This document shows, piece after piece, positions 26,128-36,650 of a stretch of DNA of 64,000 nt. Source of the DNA: Rhodovulum sulfidophilum DSM 1374 (GTDB lineage: Bacteria > Pseudomonadota > Alphaproteobacteria > Rhodobacterales > Rhodobacteraceae). The DNA lies in assembly GCF_001633165.1 (NCBI RefSeq), contig NZ_CP015418.1, positions 1,096,501 to 1,160,500 of the forward strand, in the 5' to 3' direction. Position 1 is the stretch's first letter. Each line of letters begins with the position of its first letter. The notes beneath the pieces are model-generated. The model was given only the letters and a program-made list of their open reading frames with translations. It made no database searches and was not told the DNA's origin. The position numbers were made by a program, and so were the translations under genes.

Positions 26128-26960
26128 TCCGCCCGCTTGTTGTCGCACTGACCCTTGCGGCGCTGGCCGCGCTGCCCGCGCAGGCGGCCGACCGGGTGGT
26201 GTCGCTGGGCGGGGCCGTGACCGAGATCGTCGCGGCGCTGGGCGAGGCCGACCGGCTGGTCGCGCGCGACACCAGCTCGAGCTGGCCCGAGGCCATCACC
26301 GCCCTGCCCGATGTGGGCTATGTCCGCAGGCTTTCGCCCGAGGGCGTGATGTCGGTCGCGCCCGACCTGATCCTGGCCGAAGAGGGCGCGGGTCCGCCCG
26401 AGGCGGTCGATCTGCTGAAATCCGCCGCGATCCCCTTCGTCGTCGTGCCCGACGGCTATGACCGGGATGCGGTGATCGCCAAGATCGAGGTCGTGGCCGA
26501 GGCCCTGGGCGTGCCCGAAAAGGGCGCGACGCTTGCCGCCGATCTGGGCCGCGCGCTCGATGCCGCTGCCGCGCAGGCCGCCGAGGGCCCCGCGCGGCGG
26601 GTGCTGTTCGTCCTGTCCGTTCAGGGCGGGCGGCTGCTGGCGGGCGGGCGCGACACCGCCGCCGACGGCATCATCCGGCTGGCGGGCGGCGTGAACGCGA
26701 TCGACGATTTCGAGGGCTACAAGCCGCTCACCGACGAGGCCGTCACCCGGGCCGCCCCCGACGTGATCCTGATGATGTCGCGCGCCGGCGCCGAGGATCT
26801 GGCGCCCGAGGTTCTGGCCCTGCCCGCGGTCCGCACTACCCCTGCCGCCGCCCATGGCGCGCTGGTTTCGATGGACGGGCTTTACCTGCTGGGCTTCGGG
26901 CCGCGCACGGCCGAGGCGGTGCGCGATCTGTCCGACGCGCTCGACCGCGCCGGGAGCTGA
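26124..26960 (+). CDS. hmuT: Heme ABC transporter periplasmic binding protein
   Basis: A 278-residue type III solute-binding protein. The signal peptide ends near LPAQA-ADRVV. Family signature: RVVSLGGAVTEIVAALG, DTSSSWPEA, LPDVGYVRRLSPEGVMSVAP and LDLIL-like PDLILAEEGAGPPEA; LLAGGRDTAADGIIRLAGG and VNAIDDFEGYKPLTDEAV follow. The start ATG overlaps the hmuS stop. It hands periplasmic heme to the HmuUV importer. A longer reading frame upstream lies within hmuS and is not real. Confidence 0.94.
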   Translation: MIRPLVVALTLAALAALPAQAADRVVSLGGAVTEIVAALGEADRLVARDTSSSWPEAITALPDVGYVRRLSPEGVMSVAPDLILAEEGAGPPEAVDLLKSAAIPFVVVPDGYDRDAVIAKIEVVAEALGVPEKGATLAADLGRALDAAAAQAAEGPARRVLFVLSVQGGRLLAGGRDTAADGIIRLAGGVNAIDDFEGYKPLTDEAVTRAAPDVILMMSRAGAEDLAPEVLALPAVRTTPAAAHGALVSMDGLYLLGFGPRTAEAVRDLSDALDRAGS

Positions 26961-26964
26961 ACCG

Positions 26965-28059
26965 ATGGTCGCGATTTCGCATGACGTCCCCGGTTCGCAC
27001 GACGTTCCCGGCCCCGCCCCGCACTGGGATCGCACGCCCCGCGCCTGGCGGCTGACGGTTCTGCTGGCGCTGGCGCTGCTGGCGATCTCGGCGGCAAGCC
27101 TTGCCGTCGGTGCCGCGGGCACCATGCCCTGGACCGTGCTGTCGGACATGGCGGCGGGGCGCGAGATCGCTTTGGCCGACCGGGTCGTGCTGTTCGAGAT
27201 CCGCCTGCCGCGGCTTGTCATGGGCGCGCTTGTGGGCGCGGCGCTGGCGGTTTCGGGCGCGGTGATGCAGGGGCTCTTTCGCAACCCGCTGGCCGATCCG
27301 GGGCTGGTCGGTGTCAGTTCGGGCGCCGGGCTGGGCGCGATCGCGGCCATCGTCCTGGGCGGTCTGCTGCCCGCCGGGATCGCGGACGCGCTGGGCTATC
27401 ACCTTGTGCCCTTCGCGGCCTTCGCGGGCGGCTGGGCCACCACGCTGGTTCTGTACGGCATCGCCACGCGGCGCGGGCAGACCTCGGTCGCGACCATGCT
27501 TCTGGGCGGCATCGCGCTTGGCGCGCTTGCGGGCGCGCTGTCGGGCATTCTGGTCTACATGGCTGATGATGCGCAGCTGCGCGATCTGACCTTCTGGGGG
27601 CTCGGCTCGCTTGCCGGGGCCACCTGGGCCAAGCTTGCCGCGGCCGCGCCTTTGATGATCCTGGCGCTGGTGGCCGCACCGATGCTGGGGCGGGGGCTGA
27701 ACGGTTTGGCGCTGGGCGAGGCCGCCGCCGCGCATGTCGGCATCCCGGTGCAGCGGCTCAAGACCGTCGCGATCCTGACCGTGGCGGGCGCGACCGGGGC
27801 CGCGGTCGCCGTCAGCGGCGGCATCGGCTTCGTCGGCATCGTCGTGCCGCATCTCCTGCGGCTCGCGACCGGGCCCGATCACCGGCCGCTGCTGGTCAAC
27901 GCGGCCCTGCTGGGCGCGGCCCTGCTGATCGGCGCGGACATGATCGCCCGCAGCCTGATCGCGCCGGCCGAGCTGCCCATCGGCATCGTCACCGCCATTC
28001 TCGGCGGGCCGGTCTTCCTGTGGATCCTGCTGCGCCGCCGCGGCCTGCTGGGGATCTGA
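26965..28059 (+). CDS. hmuU: Heme ABC transporter permease
   Basis: A 364-residue permease of the BtuC/FecCD family with about nine to ten hydrophobic helices. Motifs: RLPRLVMGALVGAALAVSGA, MQGLFRNPLADPGLVGVSSG, and GGIGFVGIVVPHLLRLATGP with HRPLL. The ATG at 26965 is 4 bp after the hmuT stop. The first 35 residues before helix 1 contain a small duplication, SHDVPGSHDVPG. It forms the translocation channel with HmuV. Confidence 0.94.
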   Translation: MVAISHDVPGSHDVPGPAPHWDRTPRAWRLTVLLALALLAISAASLAVGAAGTMPWTVLSDMAAGREIALADRVVLFEIRLPRLVMGALVGAALAVSGAVMQGLFRNPLADPGLVGVSSGAGLGAIAAIVLGGLLPAGIADALGYHLVPFAAFAGGWATTLVLYGIATRRGQTSVATMLLGGIALGALAGALSGILVYMADDAQLRDLTFWGLGSLAGATWAKLAAAAPLMILALVAAPMLGRGLNGLALGEAAAAHVGIPVQRLKTVAILTVAGATGAAVAVSGGIGFVGIVVPHLLRLATGPDHRPLLVNAALLGAALLIGADMIARSLIAPAELPIGIVTAILGGPVFLWILLRRRGLLGI

Positions 28060-28062
28060 CCG

Positions 28063-28851
28063 ATGCTCGACGCCACCGGAATTACCGTCCGTCTGGGGCG
28101 CCGCGAGATCCTGACAGGGGTCGATTTCCGCGCGCAGCCCGGACAGATCACCGCCATTGTCGGCCCGAACGGTTCGGGCAAGACGACCCTCCTGCGAGCA
28201 CTCACCGGTGAACTCTCCCATGATGGGCGGATCCGGCTGAACCACCACGATCCCGCCTCCCTTCGACCCTGGGTGCTCGCAGGCCTTCGGGGGGTGTTGC
28301 CGCAGGCCACGCCCATGGCCTTTCCCTTCACCGCCGCCGAGGTGGTCCGGCTGGGCCTGATGGGCGGCATCGAGGCGGCCGAGCCCGATCTGGTGCCGAA
28401 GGCGCTGGCGCGGGTCGGACTGGCGGGCTTCGAGCCGCGCCCCTATCAGGAGCTTTCGGGCGGCGAGCAGCAGCGCGTGCAGCTGGCCCGGGTGCTGGCC
28501 CAGGTCTGGCATCCGACCGCCCATGGCCAGCCGCGCTGGCTGTTTCTCGACGAGCCGGTCTCGGCGCTCGATATCGGCCACCAGTTGCAGGTGATGGCGA
28601 TCGTCCGCGATTTTGCCGACCGGGGCGGCGGCATCGTCACCGTCATGCACGACCTGAACCTCACCGCGATGTTCGCCGACAGCGTGGCGCTGATGGCGGG
28701 GGGCGGGCTTATGGCGCAGGGCGCGCCGGCCGAGGTGCTGTGCGACGAATTGCTGAGCCGGGCCTATATGTGCCCGCTGCGCGTGAACGCGCTTCCTTCC
28801 GACGGACCTTACCTTCTGCCTCAGGCCAGTGGTCCGATCGCTGCCGAATGA
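28063..28851 (+). CDS. hmuV: Heme ABC transporter ATP-binding protein
   Basis: A 262-residue ATPase, 3 bp after hmuU. Walker A GPNGSGKTT, signature LSGGEQQR, Walker B WLFLDEPVSALD and switch His in IVTVMHDLN are all intact. HmuV family features include the segment VWHPTAHGQPRWLF between signature and Walker B. It energises the HmuTU heme importer. Confidence 0.95.
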   Translation: MLDATGITVRLGRREILTGVDFRAQPGQITAIVGPNGSGKTTLLRALTGELSHDGRIRLNHHDPASLRPWVLAGLRGVLPQATPMAFPFTAAEVVRLGLMGGIEAAEPDLVPKALARVGLAGFEPRPYQELSGGEQQRVQLARVLAQVWHPTAHGQPRWLFLDEPVSALDIGHQLQVMAIVRDFADRGGGIVTVMHDLNLTAMFADSVALMAGGGLMAQGAPAEVLCDELLSRAYMCPLRVNALPSDGPYLLPQASGPIAAE

Positions 28852-28886
28852 CGCCTGAATGACGACCGAATGACGGAGAGCCTGCC

Positions 28887-29555
28887 ATGGACCTGACCCA
28901 CAAGACCGCCGCCATCGCCGAGTTTCTCGACCGGGGCGGCCCGGCGATCTGGGCCATTGCCGTTCTGTCGGTCATGACGGTGGCGCTGATACTGTGGAAG
29001 ATCTGGCGTCTCGCCCTGGCCGGGGCCTGGTCGCGGACGGCGGTGCAAGGCGCGGTCGCGGGCTGGCTCGAGGGCGATGTCTGGCGTGCCCGGGCCGCGC
29101 TCGACGGGCGGCGCGGACTGCGCGCCGTTGCGGTGCGGGCCGCGATCGAGGCCCGGCTCGACCCCGAGCTTGACGCCACCACCGCCCGCGAAGAGGTCGC
29201 CCGCGTCGCCACGCGCGAGCTGACCCGGGCGCGGTCCGGTCTGCGCGCGCTCGATCTCATCGCGACCATCGCGCCGCTGATCGGCCTTCTCGGCACGGTT
29301 CTGGGCATGATCGCGGCCTTCAAGACCCTGCAGGAAACCGGAGCGCGGGCCGACCCCTCGGCGCTGGCGGGCGGTATCTGGGAAGCGCTTCTGACCACCG
29401 CGGCTGGCATGGCGGTGGCGATCCCGGCCTCGGTCGCCCTGTCCTGGTTCGAAAGCGTCACCGAAGCCGCGCGGGTCGATATCGAGGATGCCGCGACCCG
29501 CGTTCTGACCCGGGGCGGTCCGGGCCGGACGGCGCTTCGGGCGGCCGCGGAATGA
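28887..29555 (+). CDS. exbB: ExbB-like proton channel subunit (MotA/TolQ/ExbB family)
   Basis: A 222-residue inner membrane protein with three hydrophobic helices (about residues 17-38, 125-147 and 168-190), the ExbB layout. Family motifs include TIAPLIGLLGTVLGMIAAFK and LLTTAAGMAVAIPASVAL. It is 35 bp after hmuV on the same strand and overlaps exbD by 4 bp. With ExbD and TonB it converts the proton gradient into work at outer membrane receptors. Its place in the heme locus makes it a dedicated energiser. Confidence 0.92.
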   Translation: MDLTHKTAAIAEFLDRGGPAIWAIAVLSVMTVALILWKIWRLALAGAWSRTAVQGAVAGWLEGDVWRARAALDGRRGLRAVAVRAAIEARLDPELDATTAREEVARVATRELTRARSGLRALDLIATIAPLIGLLGTVLGMIAAFKTLQETGARADPSALAGGIWEALLTTAAGMAVAIPASVALSWFESVTEAARVDIEDAATRVLTRGGPGRTALRAAAE

Positions 29556-29935
29556 GCCTCGGGCTGCAACCCGCCGCGGCCCGGCGCAGGCCGAGCCTGA
29601 CGCCGATGGTCGATGTGGTGTTCCTGCTTCTGGTCTTCTTCATGCTGGCCGCGCGGATGGGCGCCGAGGTGGCGCTGCCGGTCTCGGGCGGTGCGGGCGG
29701 TACTGCCGAGTGGTCCGGCCCGCCCCGGCTGATCGACATCCGCCCCGGGACGCTGGCGCTGAACGGGATCGAGACCCCGCTCGAGGGCCTGGCCGAGGCG
29801 CTGGCGCCGCTGGTCTCCGAGCCGTCCGATCCGGTCGTGCTGCGTCCGCGCGAGGGCGCCGAGCTGCAGAGGGTGATCGACGTGATCGAGGCGCTGTCGG
29901 CGGCCGGTTACAGCCAGCCCGTTCTGGTGGAGTAA
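29552..29935 (+). CDS. exbD: ExbD-like biopolymer transport protein
   Basis: A 127-residue protein with one N-terminal membrane helix, TPMVDVVFLLLVFFMLAARM, including the membrane Asp that carries protons. The periplasmic domain (IDIRPGTLALNGIETPL; VLRPREGAELQRVIDVIEAL) has the usual ExbD fold pattern. The start overlaps exbB by 4 bp and the stop is 4 bp before a second exbD. Confidence 0.92.
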   Translation: MSLGLQPAAARRRPSLTPMVDVVFLLLVFFMLAARMGAEVALPVSGGAGGTAEWSGPPRLIDIRPGTLALNGIETPLEGLAEALAPLVSEPSDPVVLRPREGAELQRVIDVIEALSAAGYSQPVLVE

Positions 29936-29939
29936 GCTC

Positions 29940-30320
29940 ATGCGCCTGCCCATGCCCGCCCCGCGTCCGGCGCGGGAAAGCGTCGTTCCGATGATCAACG
30001 TGGTGTTTCTTCTGCTGATCTTCTTCCTGATCGGCGCCCGGCTCGCGCCGCCCGACCCGATCGAGATAGACCCGCCCGAGGCCGCGTCCGACCGCCCGCC
30101 CGAGGCGGAGGCAGCACTTTTGGTCGCCGCCGATGGCATGCTGGCCTATGGCGATGCCCGCGACGAGGCGGTCTATGCCGCGCTGGCCGAGGTGCCGCGC
30201 GAGGGGCCCTTGTCGGTCCGGGCGGATCGTGCCGCCGAGGCTGCGGTCGTGGCGCGGGTGCTGGCCCGGCTCGCGGCCGAAGGGGTGGCCCCGGTCGAGC
30301 TGGTCGCGGCCGCGCGCTGA
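29940..30320 (+). CDS. Second ExbD-like protein
   Basis: A 126-residue ExbD/TolR family protein, distinct from its neighbour. The membrane helix VPMINVVFLLLIFFLIGARL has Asn (MINVV) where the first ExbD has the proton-carrying Asp (MVDVV). The periplasmic part (LLVAADGMLAYGDARDEAV; LSVRADRAAEAAVVARVLAR) keeps the family pattern. It lies directly between exbD and tonB. The loss of the Asp suggests a structural rather than proton-carrying role. Confidence 0.88.
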   Translation: MRLPMPAPRPARESVVPMINVVFLLLIFFLIGARLAPPDPIEIDPPEAASDRPPEAEAALLVAADGMLAYGDARDEAVYAALAEVPREGPLSVRADRAAEAAVVARVLARLAAEGVAPVELVAAAR

Positions 30321-30321
30321 C

Positions 30322-31191
30322 ATGCGGGGCGGTCTTGAAGTTCTGGCCTTTGGCGGTCTGGCGCTCGTGCTGCATCTGGCGCTCTGGCCCGGGGATGAGA
30401 CGCCCGGGATCAGTGCCGCGGGCGGCGGCGGCGAGGATCTCGCCACGCTGGCCGCGGCGACGGCGGCCATTGCCCGCCAGGTCTCGGAATGGGACAGCCC
30501 GCCCGCACCGCCCCAGGCCCTGCCCGCGCCCGAGGCACCGCCGCCGCCCGAAGCTCCGCCCGAGCTGGCGCCCCCCGAGCTGCTGCCCGAACTCACGGAC
30601 CCGGCGCCGCGCCGTCCCGATCTGCCGCGCCTTGCCGCCATGGCGGCATCCGAGCCGCCGCCCGAACCCGAGCGCCACCCCGATCCGAGGCCCGAGGTGC
30701 GGCAGGCCCGGGCCGACACCCCCCGCCCGGTCGAGCGCCCCGATCCGAAGCCCGAGCCGACACCCGCCCCGAAGCCCCAGCCCGCGTCGCAGCAGCCGGT
30801 CCGGGCCGCGGCGTCGCAAAGCTCGGATATGCAGCAGGCTGAAAAGGCGGCCGGGGCCGGGGGCGCGGCGCGCGGCCGGGCGGGCGAGGCCAGCGCTGCG
30901 ACCCGCGATCCGGGTCGGGTCGCCACGCTGATGGCGCAATGGGGCGCGGCGATCCGGGCGCGCATCCAGCGCCGGGTGCCCGAGGGCGCGGGGCGCGGGG
31001 CAGCGCTGGTCGAGCTGACGGTCTCGGCCCGGGGAACGCTGGTCTCGGTGCGGGTGGTGCGCTCTTCGGGCAATGCCCGGCTTGACGGGCTGGCGCTGGC
31101 GGCGGTGCGTCAGGCGGGCCGCTTTCCGGCCGCGCCGGCCGGGCTGGGCGATGGCGCCCGCAGCTTCAGCCTCGAGGTCCGCTCGCGCTGA
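30322..31191 (+). CDS. tonB: TonB protein (energy transducer)
   Basis: A 289-residue protein starting at the ATG 1 bp after the second exbD. N-terminal hydrophobic anchor (about residues 5-18, LEVLAFGGLALVLHLALWP). A long Pro/Glu/Pro-Ala-rich spacer (about 50-170) follows. The C-terminal TonB domain is VELTVSARGTLVSVRVVRSS followed by SGNARLDGLALAAVRQAGRF. The domain order is standard. It energises the heme receptor, and possibly other receptors such as that at 2.9 kb. An in-frame upstream start lies within exbD sequence and was rejected. Confidence 0.92.
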   Translation: MRGGLEVLAFGGLALVLHLALWPGDETPGISAAGGGGEDLATLAAATAAIARQVSEWDSPPAPPQALPAPEAPPPPEAPPELAPPELLPELTDPAPRRPDLPRLAAMAASEPPPEPERHPDPRPEVRQARADTPRPVERPDPKPEPTPAPKPQPASQQPVRAAASQSSDMQQAEKAAGAGGAARGRAGEASAATRDPGRVATLMAQWGAAIRARIQRRVPEGAGRGAALVELTVSARGTLVSVRVVRSSGNARLDGLALAAVRQAGRFPAAPAGLGDGARSFSLEVRSR

Positions 31192-31204
31192 ACGGCCGCA
31201 ATGC

Positions 31205-32119
31205 TCAGCCCCAGGGACCGCGCGGGGCGCGGCGGATCGGGCGCTGTGTCGCAGGCCGCGTCATGGCGGGGGTGGCCCCGGGGGCCATCCGTTGCAGGGC
31301 CGCGACCCGGTTCGCGGTATTCGGGTGGGTCGAGAACAGCTTGTCGCGGGCCCCGCCATGCAGCGGGTTGATGATGAACATATGCGCCGTGGCCGGGTTG
31401 CGCTCGGCCGCCGGATTGTCGATCCGCTCGGCCAGCGCCTCGATCCTGGTCAGCGCCGAGGCAAGCCAGAGCGGGTGGCCGCAGATCCCGGCGCCGATCC
31501 GGTCGGCCTCGTATTCGCGGCTTCGGCTGATCGCCATCTGGATCAGCGCGGCTGCCATCGGCGCCAGCAGAGCCATCGCCAGGGTGCCGACGATCCCGGC
31601 GCCACCCTCGCGGCGGCCGCCGAAGAAGAAGGCGAAATTCGCCAGCATCGAGATCGCGCCCGCGAAGGTGGCGGTGACGGTCATGATCAGCGTGTCGCGG
31701 TTCTGGATATGGGCCAGCTCATGCGCCATCACCCCCGCGATCTCTTCGGCGGACAACCGGGCCAGCAGACCCGTGGTGGCGGCCACCGCCGCATTCTCGG
31801 GGCTGCGCCCGGTGGCGAAGGCGTTCGGCTGGTCGCTGTCGATCAGATAGACCTTGGGCACCGGCATGCCCGCCCCGCGCGCAAGCCCGGTCACGATCCG
31901 CTGCAGTTCGGCCCCGTCCGGCCCGGTCGCGGGGCGGGCATTGTTCATCCTCAGGACCATGGCGTCCGAGTTCCACCAGGTGATGAGGTTCATCGCGGCC
32001 GCGACGACCAGTGCGATCATGGCGCCCGCGCTGCCGCCGATCATGGCGCCGACGCCCATGAAGACGGCGGTCAGCGCCGCCATCAGAAGTGCCGTCCGGA
32101 AATATCCCATCTTGGTCAT
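31205..32119 (-). CDS. htpX: HtpX-like membrane zinc metalloprotease
   Basis: About 304 residues, M48 family. Two N-terminal helices (about residues 8-50), the zinc motif HELAH in [13 protein letters not shown] and the downstream Glu in [11 protein letters not shown]. Two further hydrophobic helices lie between these motifs. HtpX degrades damaged membrane proteins. The start is uncertain: ATG at 32119 and at 32110 (MTKMGYF) are both possible and neither has a strong ribosome site. It is convergent with tonB (13-bp gap) and divergent from acsA. Confidence 0.92.
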   Translation of the reverse strand: MTKMGYFRTALLMAALTAVFMGVGAMIGGSAGAMIALVVAAAMNLITWWNSDAMVLRMNNARPATGPDGAELQRIVTGLARGAGMPVPKVYLIDSDQPNAFATGRSPENAAVAATTGLLARLSAEEIAGVMAHELAHIQNRDTLIMTVTATFAGAISMLANFAFFFGGRREGGAGIVGTLAMALLAPMAAALIQMAISRSREYEADRIGAGICGHPLWLASALTRIEALAERIDNPAAERNPATAHMFIINPLHGGARDKLFSTHPNTANRVAALQRMAPGATPAMTRPATQRPIRRAPRGPWG

Positions 32120-32204
32120 GCCATATGTCGTGGTGATCTGTGGCCGATATAGGAAGCGCCTGCCCTGCTGCAAGCACCGGGGCCGGGAAGGCGCGGCACG
32201 CGGT

Positions 32205-32222
32205 TTGTCAAAAATTTGACAA
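32205..32222. promoter_or_regulatory. Perfect dyad in the htpX/acsA intergenic region
   Basis: TTGTCAAAAATTTGACAA has 8-bp perfect arms and a 2-bp centre. It lies 86 bp from the htpX start and 150 bp from the acsA start, in an A/T-rich island within GC-rich DNA. A regulator of acetate genes or of htpX is likely to bind here; its identity is unknown. Confidence 0.55.
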
Positions 32223-32286
32223 GATTTCCTTTTCCCTCGTCACTCATTTCACAATTCTTTTCGGGCTTCAGCGATGAGGCGTTCAT

Positions 32287-32308
32287 TTTTTACAGGATTT
32301 GGTAAAAA
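32287..32308. promoter_or_regulatory. Second dyad upstream of acsA
   Basis: TTTTTAC (32287-32293) and GTAAAAA (32302-32308) form 7-bp arms around an 8-bp centre, 63 bp before the acsA ATG. Position fits an operator close to the promoter. Confidence 0.4.
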
Positions 32309-32371
32309 GCTCGGAATGAGGAGGCGGGTGGCCATTCCCCGCCAGGGGCTTGTCCGAGAGGAGGATACAGT

Positions 32372-34348
<1,977 letters not shown>

Positions 34349-34381
34349 GCGCGCGCCGCGCTTATTCCGCGCGACAGTTTT

Positions 34382-34413
34382 CCGGCCGCCCGCATCGGGA
34401 GGTGGGCGGCCGG
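34382..34413 (+). terminator. Hairpin between acsA and the symporter genes
   Basis: Perfect 10-bp GC-rich stem (34382-34391 with 34404-34413), 12-nt loop, followed by a short T stretch. May end or reduce the acsA transcript before the DUF4212 gene. Confidence 0.5.
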
Positions 34414-34444
34414 GCCTTTGCAACCGACATACGGGAGGAACCAA

Positions 34445-34696
<252 letters not shown>

Positions 34697-34711
34697 GGGA
34701 GCCCGGACCAG

Positions 34712-36529
34712 ATGGATCAATTTACCCTCAACCTCATTTTCGTCGGCCTCACCTTTGCCATCTATATCGGCATCGCGATCTGGGCCCGGGCGGGCTCGAC
34801 CGCGGAATTCTATGCCGCGGGGCGCGGCGTTCACCCGGTTCTGAACGGGATGGCGACCGGCGCCGACTGGATGTCGGCGGCCTCGTTCATCTCGATGGCC
34901 GGGATCATCGCGCTGGCGCCTGCCGGCGGCTATACCCAGTCGGCCTTCCTGATGGGCTGGACCGGCGGCTATGTGCTGCTGGCGCTGCTGCTGGCGCCCT
35001 ATCTGCGCAAGTTCGGCAAGTTCACCGTGCCGGAATTCATCGGCGACCGGTTCTATTCGGGCGGCGCGCGGCTGCTGGCGGTGATCTGCCTGATCGTGAT
35101 CTCGATCACCTATGTCATCGGGCAGATGCGCGGCGTCGGCGTGACCTTCGGGCGCTTCCTCGAGGTCTCGACCGATACCGGGCTTTACATCGGCGCGGCC
35201 ATCGTCTTCGCCTATGCCGTGTTCGGCGGCATGAAGGGCATCACCTATACCCAGGTGGCACAATATGTGGTGCTGATCATCGCCTATACCATCCCGGCGA
35301 TCTTCATCTCGCTGGCGCTGACCGACTCCTTCCTGCCCCAGCTCGGGCTGATCGGCTCTTACGCGCCGGGCGGCGGCGACCAGGCCTTCCTTGCCAAGCT
35401 CGACGAGGTGGTCACCGAACTCGGCTTCACCGCCTATACCGCCGACACCCCGAACATGCTGAACATGTTCCTCTTCACCATGTCGCTGATGATCGGCACC
35501 GCGGGCCTGCCGCATGTCATCATCCGCTTCTTCACGGTGCCGAAAGTGGCCGATGCGCGCACCTCGGCGGGCTGGGCGCTGGTCTTCATCGCGCTGCTCT
35601 ACACCGTGGCCCCGGCCGTCGGCTCGATGGCGCGGCTGAACCTGACCACCACGATGTGGCCCAATGCGGTCGCGGGCAATGCGCTGGACGGCGATGCGGT
35701 CAGCCTCGAGGCGATCCAGACCGATCCCCGGCTGAACTGGGTGAAGACCTGGGAACAGACCGGCCTGCTGCATATGGAAGACCTGAACGGCGACGGTCGG
35801 ATCCAGTATTACAACGACAAGAACCCCGAGATGCAGGCACTGGCGGCCGAGCGTGGCTGGCAGGGCAACGAGGTCACCAAGATCGACAACGATATCATGG
35901 TGCTGGCCAATCCCGAGATCGCCGCGCTGCCCTCCTGGGTGATCGCGCTGGTGGCCGCGGGGGCGGTGGCGGCGGCGCTGTCGACCGCGGCGGGGCTGCT
36001 CCTGGCGATTTCCTCGGCGATCTCGCATGACCTGATCAAGGGGGCGATCAATCCGAAGATCTCGGAGAAGGGCGAATTGCTGGCGGCCCGGATCTCGATG
36101 ACCGGCGCGATCCTGATCGCCACCTGGCTTGGTCTCAACCCGCCCGGCTTCGCCGCGCAGGTGGTGGCGCTGGCCTTCGGTCTGGCCGCGGCGACGATCT
36201 TCCCGGTGCTGATGATGGGGATCTTCTCCAAGCGCGTGAACAAGGAAGGCGCCATCGCGGGGATGCTTGTGGGGCTGGTCTTCACCGCCATCTACATCTT
36301 CCTCTACAAGGGCTGGTTCTTCATCCCCGGCACCGCCACCTTCGCGGATGTCCCCGAGAACTACCTGTTCGGCATCTCGCCGCTGTCGATCGGCGCGGTC
36401 GGCGCGATCCTCAACTTCGCGGTCGCCTTCGGGGTCTCCTCCGTGACCCGGACGCCGCCTCGCGAGGTGGTGGAGCTGGTCGAGAGCATCCGCGTGCCGC
36501 GCGGGGCCGGTGCCGCGACCGGACACTGA
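34712..36529 (+). CDS. actP: Sodium:solute symporter (acetate/short-chain carboxylate, VC_2705-type)
   Basis: A 605-residue transporter with about 13-14 membrane segments. Sodium:solute symporter features include EFYAAGRGVHPVLNGMATG, DWMSAASFISMAGIIAL and the C-terminal AFGLAAATIFPVLMMGIFSK. An extramembrane insert (about residues 320-400) breaks the helix series, as in the VC_2705 subfamily. Linkage to acsA and DUF4212 supports acetate import. The symbol actP follows function; sequence belongs to the DUF4212-associated branch. Confidence 0.9.
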   Translation: MDQFTLNLIFVGLTFAIYIGIAIWARAGSTAEFYAAGRGVHPVLNGMATGADWMSAASFISMAGIIALAPAGGYTQSAFLMGWTGGYVLLALLLAPYLRKFGKFTVPEFIGDRFYSGGARLLAVICLIVISITYVIGQMRGVGVTFGRFLEVSTDTGLYIGAAIVFAYAVFGGMKGITYTQVAQYVVLIIAYTIPAIFISLALTDSFLPQLGLIGSYAPGGGDQAFLAKLDEVVTELGFTAYTADTPNMLNMFLFTMSLMIGTAGLPHVIIRFFTVPKVADARTSAGWALVFIALLYTVAPAVGSMARLNLTTTMWPNAVAGNALDGDAVSLEAIQTDPRLNWVKTWEQTGLLHMEDLNGDGRIQYYNDKNPEMQALAAERGWQGNEVTKIDNDIMVLANPEIAALPSWVIALVAAGAVAAALSTAAGLLLAISSAISHDLIKGAINPKISEKGELLAARISMTGAILIATWLGLNPPGFAAQVVALAFGLAAATIFPVLMMGIFSKRVNKEGAIAGMLVGLVFTAIYIFLYKGWFFIPGTATFADVPENYLFGISPLSIGAVGAILNFAVAFGVSSVTRTPPREVVELVESIRVPRGAGAATGH

Positions 36530-36538
36530 CGGCAGAGG

Positions 36539-36562
36539 ACGGGGGCGGGTTTCCGCCCCCGT
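36539..36562 (+). terminator. Hairpin after the symporter gene
   Basis: Perfect 10-bp stem (36539-36548 with 36553-36562) with loop GTTT, 9 bp past the stop. Tail is T/C-rich. It probably separates the transporter transcript from the signalling genes. Confidence 0.6.
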
Positions 36563-36650
36563 TCGCCTCTCCCGACGACCCGTGTATTGACGGCGAGGGA
36601 TTCCTTTTAGGTAGTTCGAACGACCCCGCTGCCCGCGCAGGAGCAGATCC

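Noticed and set aside
32205..32222. The htpX/acsA dyad as an FNR/FnrL site
   Set aside because: The FNR consensus is TTGAT-N4-ATCAA; this dyad has TTGTC arms and a shorter centre.
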